Assembly: GCF_033807715.1 (NCBI RefSeq)
Contig: NC_084599.1
Coordinates: 32,402,160-32,466,159, forward strand
DNA length: 64,000 nt
Reading direction: 5' to 3'
From: Cololabis saira
Lineage: Eukaryota > Chordata > Actinopteri > Beloniformes > Belonidae
Shown: piece after piece, positions 45,786 through 58,089 of the stretch
How positions within the stretch are numbered: the first letter of the stretch is position 1
How the letters are laid out: every line of letters begins with the position of its first letter
The notes under the pieces: generated by a model
Database searches by the model: none
What the model was told of the DNA's origin: nothing
Seen by the model: the letters and a program-made list of their open reading frames with translations, nothing else
Made by a program: the position numbers and the translations under genes

Positions 45786-46478
45786 TAGGAATGGGTGATA
45801 TTTTACCGTTCACGATATACCGTCAAAAAAATTCCTCACGATAAGAATTTGTCATGTCGTGGTAAAAACGATAAATTCCCGTTGATGATGTTTTTGTGTA
45901 AAGCTGATTTTTGGAAGGAAGGAAGGAAGGAAGGAAGGAAGGAAGGAAGGAAGGAAGGAAGGAAGGAAGGAAGGAAGGAAGGAAGGAAGGAAGGAAGGAA
46001 GGAAGGAAGGAAGGAAGGAAGGAAGGAAGGAAGGGAGAAAAGAGGAAGGGAAGAAGGAAGGAGAGAGCAGGAGGAAAGAAGGAAGGAAGGGGAAAAAAGA
46101 AGGAAGGAAGGGGAAAAAAGAAGGAAGGAAGGAAGGAAGGAAGGAAGGAAGGAAGGAAGGAAGGAAGGAAGGAAGGAAGGAAGGAAGGAAGGAAGGAAGG
46201 AAGGAAGGAAGGAAGGAAGGAAGGAAGGAAGGAAGGAAGGAAGGGGGAGAAGGAAGGGAGTAAACAAGGAAAGGAGGAAGGAACGGAGAAAAGAGGAAGG
46301 GAAGAAGGAAGGAAAGAGCAGGAGGAAAGGAGGAAGGAAGGGAAAAAAGAAGGAAGGAAGGAAGGAAGGAAGGAAGGAAGGAAGGAAGGAAGGAAGGAAG
46401 GAAGGAAGGAAGGAAGGAAGGAAGGAAGGAAGGAAGGAAGGAAGGAAGGAAGGAAGGAAGGAAGGAAGGAAGGAAGGA

Positions 46479-46576
<98 letters not shown>

Positions 46577-46739
46577 AATTCCCGTTGATGACAAACATGG
46601 CGGATCTGAGAGCGAGATAGATTCATAGTTAAAAAGGTGGAGTTGAATTGGTATTTTTTTTATCGTCATTTTTATCGTTATCGGGATAAATGCCAGAAAT
46701 TATCGTGATACATTTTTTAGTCCATACCGCCCATCCCTA
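45786..46739. mobile_element. hAT-like element with embedded purine array
   Basis: Ends TAGGAATGGGTGATA / TACCGCCCATCCCTA are imperfect inverted repeats, with subterminal ATCGT/ACGAT motifs on both sides. A perfect 8-bp duplication ATGTATGT (45778-45785 and 46740-46747) marks the insertion. The duplication fits the nnnTAnnn preference reported for Buster-type hAT elements. About 70% of its length is a tandem GGAA/GAAA array. No transposase. Confidence 0.9.
45913..46574. repeat. 660-bp (GGAA)n/(GAAA)n purine-only array
   Basis: Three long GGAA blocks are separated by two related purine-rich spacers (containing AAAAGAGGAAGGGAAGAAGG and AGAGCAGGAGGAAAG). The array ends in about 23 GAAA units. 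It is almost purely purine on this strand, broken only by single pyrimidines in the spacers. Reading frames on both strands (Lys-Glu-Gly-Arg or Phe-Leu-Pro-Ser repeats) are artefacts. The array is bracketed by a 19-bp direct repeat at 45870-45888 and 46573-46591. Confidence 0.97.
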
Positions 46740-46854
46740 ATGTATGTATTTAGAGGCATAAATAACTGCATTAACCTTGCTACTGGCCACTTTGTCACTG
46801 CACTGGTAAGTCGGGTTAAGTGATAACATTTGAAAAGTAATGGTACTAATTCTT

Positions 46855-46960
46855 CTCTGATTGGCCGGTGACCTGTCCAGGGTGTAGCTCAGCAGGGTTA
46901 GGCTCCAGCAGATCCATGTGATCCTAAATGGAAATAAGCAGTATACAAAATATATGCCTA
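46855..46960 (+). repeat. LINE 3' end (second copy)
   Basis: Contains GGTGACCTGTCCAGGGTG, GTTAGGCTCCAGCAGATCC and an eroded AAATAAGCAGTATACAAAAT end. It matches in layout the 3' end at 17570-17715. Only the terminus is present, consistent with severe 5' truncation. Confidence 0.6.
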
Positions 46961-47789
46961 AAGGGACACTAATTTTGATAAGGTGAAAACTGTCTCTTAC
47001 ATAGAGCTCTTGTCGAAATCCCTCCCTGATTCTGCAAACTGAGGAGGTTGTGACCGCTGTTCATTGCAGGTATTAAAAAAAATATACTGATAAGTACTGC
47101 ACAGAATCCCATTATAAAGAAACCAAATTATACCTTTAAGTGATCGCTGTGCAAGTTCTTGAACAGGAACACTTTCTAATGTGAGTAGCAAATACTTTAC
47201 AGCAAAGCCGCTCTTGTCAAATTATGCTAACTGATGAAATCAAGACAAACTCTTCTCAACCCCCCCAAAATCCCCGCTCTTTACTTTGGGCATTTGATTC
47301 ATGCATCTTTCAGTATTTCGGTCTGTGATTCCTCCAAACTAATGATTATACCATAAGCTTTGCGTATTGTGTGCGGGTGTGTTTTTTATTTTGTTAACTT
47401 TAAGAATATACAAGTCTTGAGAGACTTCGGATCTCTTTTGCAAGAATGTTCTGGCAAAGATGTCCAGGTCTTTAATCAGCAATGGTTGCATAACAATGTA
47501 CACACCTGACGTTTGACACCGGGTCACAACTGGCAGAATTATGACAGTCTACACATTTGCAGCCAAATGTGTTTCCTTCCACATCTTTTAAAACACCCCC
47601 CGAGGGTCAGGGGATTTGAAATGATTTTGATTGGAGGAAAAAGCACATTTTCCTTCAAACTGGCTTCTGGGTTAGAAAGAAAGAAAAATACTTGTGTGAT
47701 TAAAAAAACAGGAACTCAAAACTCTCATTAGAAAAGAAGAAGCCTTTGTTGGTACTGTAAGATAGGAAGACCTGCCACGCTTTTTGAGT

Positions 47790-48140
47790 TCTCTCTCAGT
47801 TTTTGTATTTTGGTTCCTGTTTTATTGTGAAAACCCATGTCATTGAGTTTTAGTTTTGTCTTGACTTCCCTTGTTTCCATCTGCCTTGAGTGTTTGCACC
47901 GGTGTCTCATCAAGTCCTGTGTGTTTATCTTGTCTTGTCCTTCCCTTGCTCCCTGCTGATCAGTACTGTTCTCATGTTCATGTTTCTTATCATGTTTTTC
48001 TGGTTTTTGTTAAGTTTAGGCTTTTGGTTTTAATTTTGTATCCTGCTTAGCAGGGTTTTCTGTTTCATAAATCACATTTTTTGGGAGCTCCTGCCGCCTT
48101 CGTCTCCTGCATCTGGGTCATACATACCCAGAGCTGTGAC
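47790..48140 (+). repeat. T-rich dispersed repeat, copy 1
   Basis: Runs from about TTGGTTCCTGTTTTATTGTG to TGCATCTGGGTCATACATAC. It is closely matched segment by segment by the copy at 51171-51634 (GTCTTGACTTCCCTTGTT, AATCACATTTTTTGG, TCCTGCATCTGGGTCATAC). It looks like the 3' part of a teleost retroelement, but the class is not certain. Confidence 0.7.
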
Positions 48141-49109
48141 AAAACCAAAGTTTAAGCTTTGTAAATATAAATAATGTCTATTTATAAAGCTTAATGGCCA
48201 ATGGCTGGCTCTCCAATAAGGTTGGCCATCTAACTGAAGGATAAAATACATTGTAATGATGGGTCACAGTTTAAAGGGTTAATCAACAACAAGCAATCCT
48301 TACATGCATATACTAAGATGGATGCCTGTAAAATGACATCACATTGATAGAGTACAAACATAAAGGTAAACATGTAACTTCTTCACTAAATCAGGACCCA
48401 ATTAAAAAAAAATGCTAAATATGAAGAAGAAATAAAAAGATGATTATGAATTAGTTTGGTATTCGTTTTGAAATACTGACTCAAAGCCCTGGAAAATAGA
48501 TTGAGATTTCAGTTTGGACATCATTTTAAAAAAACAAACACATACACACACACACCCTTTTTGTACTTGGCAGCAATGTTTGGTTGTTTACAGTGACTAT
48601 CAGTTCAAAAACTTTAATGTAACACAAACCCTGCCACTTGATATTGTGCAGCATCAGTCTGAAAATACACCATAAAATGACCTGTTGAGATTTGCAGGTT
48701 TCTGTGACATCACAGACGCAGGTCTAAGGGGAGAGTTTTTCCCACCTCCCCATCGGTTGCTCCACCCAACCTCACATCACAGGTGGATAGCACAAAGCTA
48801 TGACAACAATTTCAATAAAGGCCACCTCCGCTGATGATGGGAGGAGTAAAAAGACGTGGCTGACTCCACCCACAAAAGATTTTGTGAACAGAGCTGAAAA
48901 AACATGTTTGAAAAGCGAGCTGCTGTATTGTATTTTGATCAATAACATTCAGAAACAGCATTTAGACATCAGGAAAACTGTCATGCTTTAGAAAAAAAAA
49001 AAGTGTCTCCTTTTAAATAACAGATGAAATGTTAGGACGATTCAATATGTGAAAAAAAACTATGAAAATTGTGTGGAAACAGGTCAAAAGGGGAGGGAAT
49101 AATAATAAC

Positions 49110-50259
49110 AATTAAAGCTGCAAGTAGCGATGAACGGGCCCTCGCACCCTTGTGCACGTTCAGGTGTGCTGCAGTGGAAGCGCTTGTATGACTTGCATGT
49201 AGATTCTTCAGGCCTGGACATTTAGCGGATGACACCAGCCACGACTCTCTATATCAAACCATTCAAAAGTTATTGCAGAAAATAGGAACTATCACATATC
49301 GACCAATCAGAAGAAGGGGCGGGGCTAATTTGCACCAATTAAGGTGAAGGAGTCAAAACCGAGTCAGATGACACCACCCACGACTTTCTATGTCAAACCA
49401 TTCAAAAGTTATAGCAGAAAATAGAGACTATCAAATATTGACCAATCAGATGAAGGGGCGGGGCTAATTCAGGCCAATGAAGGTCAAGGACTCAATACCA
49501 AGTCCGATGACACTACCCACATGTCTTTATCACAACATGTTCAAAAGTTATGGCAGAGAATAGGGATTATCAAATATCGACCAATCAGATGAAGGGGCGG
49601 GGCTAATTTGCACCAATTATGTTCAAGGACTCAGAACCGAGTCTGATGACACCACCCACGAGTCTTTATGTCAAACCATTCAAAAGTTATGGCAGAAGTA
49701 GGGACTATCATATGGACCATTCAGATGAAGGGGGGGCGTGCTTTTTGGCATCTATCATTGCCACGGTAACGCTTTTGACTGAGAAAAGTAATGTTGCAGG
49801 ATCGAGACGCACATTTTGATGTATAACACACCTGGGTGCACATTACGGTTTGGGCGTAGAAGCGGCCGAAGAAATGGCATAAATTACGCCCAAATTACAC
49901 GATTAAGTCAAAATGGCTGACTTCCTGTTCGGTTTCGGCCATGGCGTCAAGAGACTTTTCTTTAAGTTGCGACATGATACAGGTGTGTACCAATTTTCGT
50001 GCATGCACGTCAAACCCTATTGTGGGGCTTGAGGCACAAAATTTTTCTAGGGGGCGCTGTTGAGCCAATAAACCACGCACATTAATGCAAACCATTAAAT
50101 ATCACATTTTTGGTGACTTTTGGGGCACGTTTAGGGGGGCAAAAAGGCCCTCATTTTGTCGGAAGAAGGAAAAAAAAAATAACGAGAAAAAAAAAAAGAG
50201 AAAAAAAAAATTCCTACAGATAAAATAGGGCCTTCGCACTGTCAGTGCTCGGGCCCTAA
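49110..50259. mobile_element. Dispersed element (GCTGCAAGTAGCGATGAACGGG type)
   Basis: Starts near ATTAAAGCTGCAAGTAGCG and ends near GTGCTCGGGCCCTAATTA. GGGCCCTCGCAC at the left and GGGCCTTCGCACTG at the right are direct, not inverted, echoes. The AATTA at the right border may pair with the ATTA at the left as a short duplication. The sequence is a familiar high-copy fish repeat whose class I cannot assign. Its interior carries four tandem units of about 140 bp (annotated separately), then a unique part and A-rich simple sequence. Confidence 0.7.
49224..49735. repeat. Tandem ~140-bp units with CCAAT and GC boxes
   Basis: Three full units and one decayed unit. Each begins GATGACACCA(C/G)CCACGA, passes through ATTCAAAAGTTAT and reaches GACCAATCAGATGAAGGGGCGGGGC (shown here as two motifs): a CCAAT box (49303, 49442, 49581) followed about 8 bp later by the Sp1-type GGGGCGGGGC (49316, 49455, 49594). 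The fourth unit has CCATT and a broken GC box. Spacing between units is 139 bp. The paired motifs are conserved while the rest drifts. Confidence 0.85.
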
Positions 50260-51170
50260 TTATAATAATAAGGGGGAAGTATATTTATGTGTTGCACAAA
50301 ATGTCTCCAGTAGAGAAGAATCAACAGTTAAGCACCTTAGTGAGGTGGCATGAGAAATAACTACAGCACCAGAAGCTTTGTCAGCCATATTGCATCATGA
50401 CATATAAATGTGTTTAGTTGGTCCCTCTGGCTGTGCTTTAAAGCTTTTCCCTATCATAGCAGGGTTGAAGAACAAGTTTAAAGGGAAGAATGTCCTGATT
50501 TGGGAGAGCAGTAGGAAAACAGTGGTTTTCTTCTGGAAAATGTCCACCGGGTGACACACTACTTTACAAGGGTCTTTTGAGAATGTCGTAATAGTTCTCA
50601 CTCCCACTTTTTGAGTTTTTGCCTGGAGACAAGGAAACCTTTAATGTCTGTTCTGCTTCACATTTTGTGTCTCTCAGCAGGGTTTTATATCTCCCAAAAT
50701 TACAGGTTGTCGAGAAGCGTAAACAAGCTTAAGTGTTGCAAATGTTCTCCTTCTGTTTAACTACCAAATGCTTCTAAAAGCAAACACCCATGCACCTTTT
50801 CTAACAAGTCTGTAATAATGCTAGGATGGTTAATACCAGTAACTGTTTTTTTTTGCTTTTTTGGTATTAATCACTCCTACAATATGTGTATGTTACAAAT
50901 GTGTCTGTACAAGTTTGTTCTGATGGGATTTTTTTTTTCTTGTTGGGGGGGAAAGATATTTTTCAGAATTAGTTCATAAATGAGAAAAATACATTTTTTT
51001 TACACTTTTGCTTAGCAAACTTGACTAGCAGCAATTTTTCTTGGACCTCCTCATTGATGAAATTTCAGTGATGTTGAGGAAGCACCAGGATGTGAGGTAG
51101 TTGCTGTTAAATGTATCAATGTGTAGCACGCGTCATTGAAATGAATGGATGTCAGAGTGCAGCAGGTTTT

Positions 51171-51634
51171 TTTCACAGTTTTGGTATTTAGGTTCCTGTT
51201 TTATTTTGAAAACCCATGGCTCAGAGGCTGAATTTCTAATTTATTTAGCAAAAAAAATCAAAAGCTTGTTTTTAAGACATTCAAGGCCTGTTTAAAATAG
51301 GTATTAGATGCCATAATAGGTCCCCTTTAAGTTATGTCTTGACTTCCCTTGTTCCCATCTGCCCTGACTGTGTGCACCTGTGTCATCAAGCCTTCTGTGT
51401 ATAGTCTTGTCCCTCCCTTGATTCCTGCTGGTCCTCACTGTTTCTTCCGCCTTGTGTCATGTCATGCTTGTGGTTTTTTTTCTTGCTTAAGCTCGTTTTT
51501 TTTGTTTGTTTGTTTCCTTTGTAATTCTGGGTCAGTAGCGCTTTTGGTTTTTGGAGAAGATAAATCACATTTTTTGGAACTCCTACCGCTTCCTCTCTCC
51601 TGCATCTGGGTCATACTCAGCCTCATCGTGACAA
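51171..51634 (+). repeat. T-rich dispersed repeat, copy 2, interrupted
   Basis: Same family as 47790-48140. The match runs from about 51180 to 51222 (TTCCTGTTTTATTTTGAAAA), breaks off, and resumes at 51331 with ATGTCTTGACTTCCCTTG to 51634. The about 108 bp in between ends ATAGGTCCCCTTTAA, a common end of small fish DNA elements, so a secondary insertion is likely. Confidence 0.65.
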
Positions 51635-51808
51635 TAACGCTGCATTTTTAGAAGCACATTTTTCAATTCAATTCAATTGAATATAGAAGCAAAAAGCCTT
51701 TTTTTTAATAGTTTTATCTTTGTATTAATATAAAACAAAGAAAGTCTTAACAGTCCACGGCTGAGCTGTTTAAATATGAAAAGGTAGATTGTAAACGACC
51801 TCCACTGA

Positions 51809-51946
<138 letters not shown>

Positions 51947-54900
51947 GCATACTTGCTAGTGGTGTTTTAGTGCACGGTAACCAAATGGAGCCTGTACTAA
52001 TAATCACCCCAGATCCTGAGGTTGAAAAAATACCTCTCCTGTCACTTGGAGAAATGGAAATGTTTAATGTTGCTTAGGAGCAGGTGATAAGTTTAATTAA
52101 AGAGAGTAATCAGGTACACTGGAAATTCACTGAAATTGCATTGAAATGTCATGAAGTTTGTGAATAATTCAGCTGATAAATACAATAATTTCAGATTAAC
52201 CACATGTTTGTAGGAAATAGAATTGTACATTAAAAATTGGATGCATTCTGTAATGAATTGGAAATGTATTTACAATGTAAAGAAAACAACTTGCAACACA
52301 AAAGATCAAACTTACAAGCTGTATCTTATTATATGATTTCCAACAGTATTTGCATCACTACAAAAAGGTTAGAATAGTTTTATTCCCACATTATGAAATT
52401 CCTCATCCCAGACCAGAAGAGGAGTAAACCAAGTGCCACGTCGAGTGCCATCCTTTTAACTTTAAGACCCTTTAGGGGTCTCAAGTGTTGACCTTTATTA
52501 CTGTCCAATGTTTACAACCCTGGGAGATCCACACAGCAAAGAGCACTGGGACAATAGAATCCACTACTTGTGTTTTGTAGGCTTCTACGCTTTGTAAATT
52601 ACAGTCTTGCCAATATTGCACTGCAGATTTATAAGTGACAAAACACAGACATCTACATTAAGACAAAAAAAAGCCTACACAGATGCTTCATGTCATTTAC
52701 ATGCACCATTTTAACTGTGATAACTTTTAGTTTTTGCTTATGCAATGAATATGAAACTCAGTTTTCAAAAACTGTATCCTGGACCAAAATGTGATGAAAT
52801 GCTACTGTTATGATTTACAGTTGCATGATAAAGAAAGTAAACCCTCTTTTGATTCATTTTAAGGTTATATTTTAAAATCAACCTCAGATGAACAACACGT
52901 GACGAGCATTATTTTCTGCAACCAAACTGCAGAGGCAGTAATCATTACCCGTATAACTTTATCAGTCTCTCCAAGTGTTGTGGAGGAATTTTGACCCCGT
53001 TTTCTTTCCAGTTTTGCTTCAGTTCATTGAGATTTGTGAGCTTTAGTTGTTGTATGGTTTTCTTAACAGGTTGAAGTCTAGACTGGGGAATTATAACAAC
53101 ATTTATTCTTTCTCAGCCAACTATTCCATTGTAGATTTGCTGGGTTTACTTTGGTATATCCATTTATTTGCAGCTGCAAAATTCCCAAAGTCGTGCAGCT
53201 TCAAAACCAGGCCTCTTTCATGCCGCCGTCATCATCAGTTGGTATGAGCGGTTCGGGATAATATGTGGCGTCAACCTTCTAAGATTGGATAAATAGGTAA
53301 TTCCTTTTTTGCTAAAATCTATTATCCTCCACTCAAGACCAACATGCTGCCAAAACCTCTGGTTTTATAGAAGTGATCACACTTGCCAATGAACAGCAAA
53401 TTGATTGTTTGATTCTCAGCTCGGATGAATAATCGGCCAGGTAAATAGCATCTGGCTGCTACCTACTCTTTTATTTTCAAATCATTGAGTATTACGTTCA
53501 CTTTTTCATGCTGCATCTGCATTTGGAAATACTTTGGCTTAGTTAAATGTACATTGGCATTATGTTATGTTGTTGTTCATCTATGGTTGAAAAGATATGG
53601 CATGGATTTGATATGGTTTATTTTGCATTCTGTTCTGATGGATAAAATCTATCGGAATTGAAAGATGGCAGTTTCCTTTTCACACGACAGTAAATAGTGT
53701 CTTTTTGTTTTCAAATTTTACAGTTAAACTATTTCTGTTTCATCGATACCAAGTTTGATTTTAACTATGTGGCTATTTAGAGGTCTTGATTTCTCCCATT
53801 TGGAAATCCAGGTTGTGAAACAGCCTCATGGTATGGTATGATGGAGTACGATTTACTTTCTGTTTTGCTGTGAATAATATTTCAGTGTTCTACTAATTTA
53901 GACATGACACTGGTACTTTTCATAACTGTCCCTCCCAAATGATTGCTTCTTTTTTTTCTTACCTATTCTTAATAACCTCCACAGTCTAGAGATGCTAACA
54001 GCAGCCTGTTAAGTGATACCACAAGAGCCATTAAGTTTGTATCACTTCATAAGCCTTAGTTTCATAAATGTTAGAAAAACGTGCCGCAGAGGTTGTGAAT
54101 GTATGTTCTCATTGAAATAAGGTAAACTAAGCTTTCACTTACACTGACACAGCCCCTCTGCTTCTCTTTAACATATGAGTGCCTCTTTGGAGCAGTGAAC
54201 ACTGACTGCTAGTGAAAGATGCTGAAGGCCCTTTAGGTCCTCTGACATCATTAGCTCGGCAAAGGGTCGGGTATGAAGAGATGGTGCTAAACTTGTACCG
54301 GAACTCCAGGAGAAAAGTTGCAGCTGTCTGTATTTATGCTGTTTAAATTCTTCATGACTATAAATTAAAACTAAAGCTGCTGCCTGCAGTCTATGCTTAT
54401 GATTGCCTTACGAGTGTTTTACCATTCATGACCAAAGTCTCTAAAATGCAGGCTGACTCCGGCAAACGTATTCCAACTGCAGCAGAATATGAAAAGGGAA
54501 GCTGGGCGTGAGAGTAACCTGACCAAACTCTTACAGATGCACTTGGTTTGGCTCCCTGCTTAAGCAAAGCAGCTCCTGCAGCTAAAGCTACAATGCAGCC
54601 TCCTCCTGGCTACGGTGCTGTCAAGCTTCACCAACATAAACACGCAAACCTCTGGTTGTGTTCATCGTTACAAAAATAAGTCTGCACTTACACAGATAGC
54701 AGTTGTTTTACACACTTCAAATTTATGCTATTAAAAAAAAGCCACAGACTGTATGAGTCATGAAGCTAGTAGCTATAGCAACCCCTGTTTGTTGCATGAG
54801 TAACTTAACAAACAACTAATAAACGACTACGCTTGAAGTTACTAACCGAGCTTTAAACATAGTGTGACAGCAGTCTAAACACAGATATCTGATGGTGTCT

Positions 54901-55090
54901 GTTGTTGAGGTTTGATATTTTCAACTGTAGGGAGACCATTCTTGTAGCATTGTTGTACTTTACACCAGTCAGGTGTGAGTGTGTGCAAGAGAAACATCCT
55001 GCATTGTATGAACAAACGAGTGCAAACTATAGTGGGCATCGCAGTCAATACATGTCTGTGTTAGTGCACCAACAACAGGTGAACACACAG

Positions 55091-55660
55091 TAGGGTTGCC
55101 AACTCCCTTGAAAAATAAATAAGGGACACCTCACCGGCAGGGCCGGCCAACCCGGTTACCTTCACCCTTCCTGGCATGGTGAATTTTTTTAGCTCCTTTT
55201 TTTGTGAGTTTTGTGAATTTTTTAACTATTTGACTCGAACCTGAATTGAATTAGATGCATAATTTTGAATGCCGTGAACACATGGAAAACAAAATATTAT
55301 CCAGCAATTCACTTTAATACAAAATAACGAGATGAACTGAATAAAATAAGTGTCTTTCTTAAACAGAAACCTGTCCTGCTTAACTTAACATTGTATATAT
55401 TAATATAAAACAATAGAAAGCAAGCAGAACCTCTATTCTGTAATAGTGCACAATTTTAGTACAATAACAAAAGTGCAAACAGAAAGTCTGTAGAAAACTC
55501 AACAGCTCAATGCCATTTTCCATTGGCATTTTAGGACTATTTTTTGACTCTCACAGTAATACGGGACAAAGTGCGTCCCATTTCAGCTCAATACGGGACG
55601 CGTACTTTAGTTTATAAATACGGGACGATTCCGTTTTTCAAGGGACGGTTGGCAACCCTA
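55091..55660. mobile_element. hAT-like MITE (TAGGGTTGCCAAC ends)
   Basis: Inverted ends TAGGGTTGCCAAC / GTTGGCAACCCTA. The perfect 8-bp duplication ACACACAG lies at 55083-55090 and 55661-55668. Inside near the right end are tandem (A/C)TACGGGAC motifs (about 55559-55627), likely subterminal transposase-binding repeats. Non-autonomous. Confidence 0.93.
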
Positions 55661-57414
55661 ACACACAGTGAACTAAGAAGGAGCAGCAATGCAGTCCGCA
55701 GTTATGAACACGAGTTTCAAAATGAGTTAGAAAACGTGGCTCCGCTGACTTACACTCAGCAAACAAAGAAGCTGATGTTGCCCCGTTGTGGAGGCCTTAT
55801 ATGTGTTGTGAGCAGTTTTACGTTCGAGGCCTGTAAACATGACAACATAATACTCATAAATGTTGTAAACACGTGCAGCTACCGTGGTTGACCGTACATG
55901 TTAAAGTCCATCGGATCTGAGACCATGCTGGAACTCTGTGTGATGGTAAGAAAAAGTTAAGGAAATGACATCAGGAGATGACTCAACCTCCCTCCGTAGA
56001 CGTGAGCGTATGGGCAAGTGGGCAGTGATGAAACGTGGAAAGAATTCACATCGGCAGAATAAGCTCGTACACCAGTAAACACTCGCTCTTTTAAATTCTC
56101 TCTTTCTTTTGGCTGTTTTATACTCCTCGACCCTCCTTTTCTCCCACCCTCTGTTACTGCCTCATGGACAATTCTGGGTTAATTTACAGCCATGATATCA
56201 TACAGTCTGGCATACACGGTAGATGTGATGACCTGCCGTTAAAGTATGACAGCATGACAGCAGTATATTTTACAGAGAGCGGCTGGCTGGATGCGGGATG
56301 ATAGCATGCAGTTGTTGGGGAGCCAGCGCCGATTCACGTGCTTTTAACTAAAGAGGGGGAACAGTCGTACACTGTCTGATTGCTCTGCAATATGTCAACC
56401 ACTGGCTTTAAAGACAAAAAAAAGAAGTCATTATATCTAAAATTGTGTTGTGAAACTGCCATAATAGCCACTGAAAATGAGAATGCTGTTAAAACACTCA
56501 ATACCTGTTTGGCCTCTGGGCTGGGAAAGCTCCATCATCCATTACATTTTACCTTCAAGGCCTGTTCTCTGTCTTCTTAATAATGGCGTCACCCACAGTC
56601 ACGATGTTGTAAAGTTTTCCATCTCAGGTCTCATGGTTGTTGAACAAGTTGTAAGTAATAATTATTTGAATCATGTTAAATTGATGCTTTTGTCTACTTA
56701 GTTAAATAAACAGGCATATACTACTCATCTGTTTGGTGGATTTCTCTTTTTTATTATTAAGATTGAATATGACTTATTGTGGAAGTGTTTTGTCTAAAAC
56801 CATTTGGTGATACATTTACATGGAAAGTGTGGCCTCCAAAAGTGAATCTGGGGTAAAATACCAACCTGAACAAAAACATAGTGCTTCTTGTCTCATTTTC
56901 AGTTTTGTTGTGATATCTGAGGGACTCCTGTCAACACAGCTCTGCTAGTTAATATCTACCACCACCTAGTGTCACACAAAATGCAAGACAGACAGGCATA
57001 CAGTACCATTTGTAGATATGCAAAAGTTCTTTCTGTTGCTTGGTTAGAGGAAGGGAAAGTCGTAATCAGTTGTTTAATTCTTTTGAATCTCCTCCTTTGG
57101 GTTTAAACAAGCACCCCACAAAGTCTGAAGGGATTACACAGCAGCAACAAGAAGAAATAAAGATTTGGGATATTTATTTTCAAAAATACATGCTATGACA
57201 ATTGATTAATGTTGATTTATTGTTTTGTCTGCCAAAAATATCAGATCTTTGCGTAACATGTGGTGTACAGAGGCTAATGTCCTAATATACTATGGGACTA
57301 TATAATGTCTCTGCCATAATTACGCTAGCAACGAGACGGAAAAGGTGAAGGTCATTAAAAAAAGAAAAGATTTCTGCACGCAAATCACTGACATGCATTT
57401 GGTTGGGATTAATT

Positions 57415-57640
57415 CATTTTAATTCAGCTTTATTTATATCACACTAAATTATGACAAATTGCAACTAAACGCACTTCAACAATTCAGTTAAACTTGTTCT
57501 ATAGTTGTTCAATTAACACAAAGCCAATAAAAGAAAACAATAATTAAGCATTGCTTTGCTAAGGAAACCGTTTTTTTGATACAATCCTTGTCCTGAGCAA
57601 GCACCAGGTGACTGTGGAAGGGAAAATCTTCCTTTTACCA
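57415..57640 (-). repeat. LINE-type 3' tail (minus orientation)
   Basis: AATTCAGCTTTATTTATATC at the left and CAAGCACCAGGTGACTGTGG near the right are typical of a common teleost retroelement 3' region read on the opposite strand. Eroded. Confidence 0.5.
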
Positions 57641-57825
57641 TTATAAGTATCTCCTGACTTTGTTTTCTGAAATAGGGTCGGTAATTTGTGGTTGAATTTT
57701 TACTTTACAAATCCCAGACATGGTGTATTTGCGCTGGAATAAAATCATCCTGCGAAATTATAACGCACCCACAGCTTCTCGGATCATTTTAATCCAGTGC
57801 AAATGGGGCATAAAATGCTATGATG

Positions 57826-57895
57826 CATGTTCTGGGTCTGTGGAAAGCTCCTAGAGACAACTTTGGTTGTAGGATAACTTTAATTGAATTTAATA
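57826..57895 (+). repeat. LINE 3' tail, short eroded copy
   Basis: GTTCTGGGTCTGTGGAAAGC and TAGAGACAACTTTGGTTGTA match the 3' end at 62210-62295, with an eroded AATTGAATTTAAT tail. Only the last about 70 bp of the element is present. Confidence 0.6.
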
Positions 57896-58089
57896 TAAAA
57901 TGATATGATAAATGAACAAGATACAAGGACAGAAAAGTTTACATTTTGGTTGGAAATCACCTCTGACTCAACCCAGACCAGATCTGTTAAGTATAAATGT
58001 GAACACTACAACAAACAAGAGCAAAATTGTATTAAGTATCTTCACAAATCTGTGTGTTGTCAGATGCAATGCAAATACAGAAAGGTTGC

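Noticed and set aside
45795..46669. Five long overlapping open frames of 225-277 codons on both strands
   Set aside because: All are translations of the GGAA/GAAA array (Lys-Glu-Gly-Arg or Pro-Ser-Phe-Leu repeats); tetranucleotide arrays without stops are open in every frame.
49224..49735. Tandem units considered as a CRISPR-like array
   Set aside because: Units are about 140 bp with no short-repeat/spacer structure, and the genome is eukaryotic.
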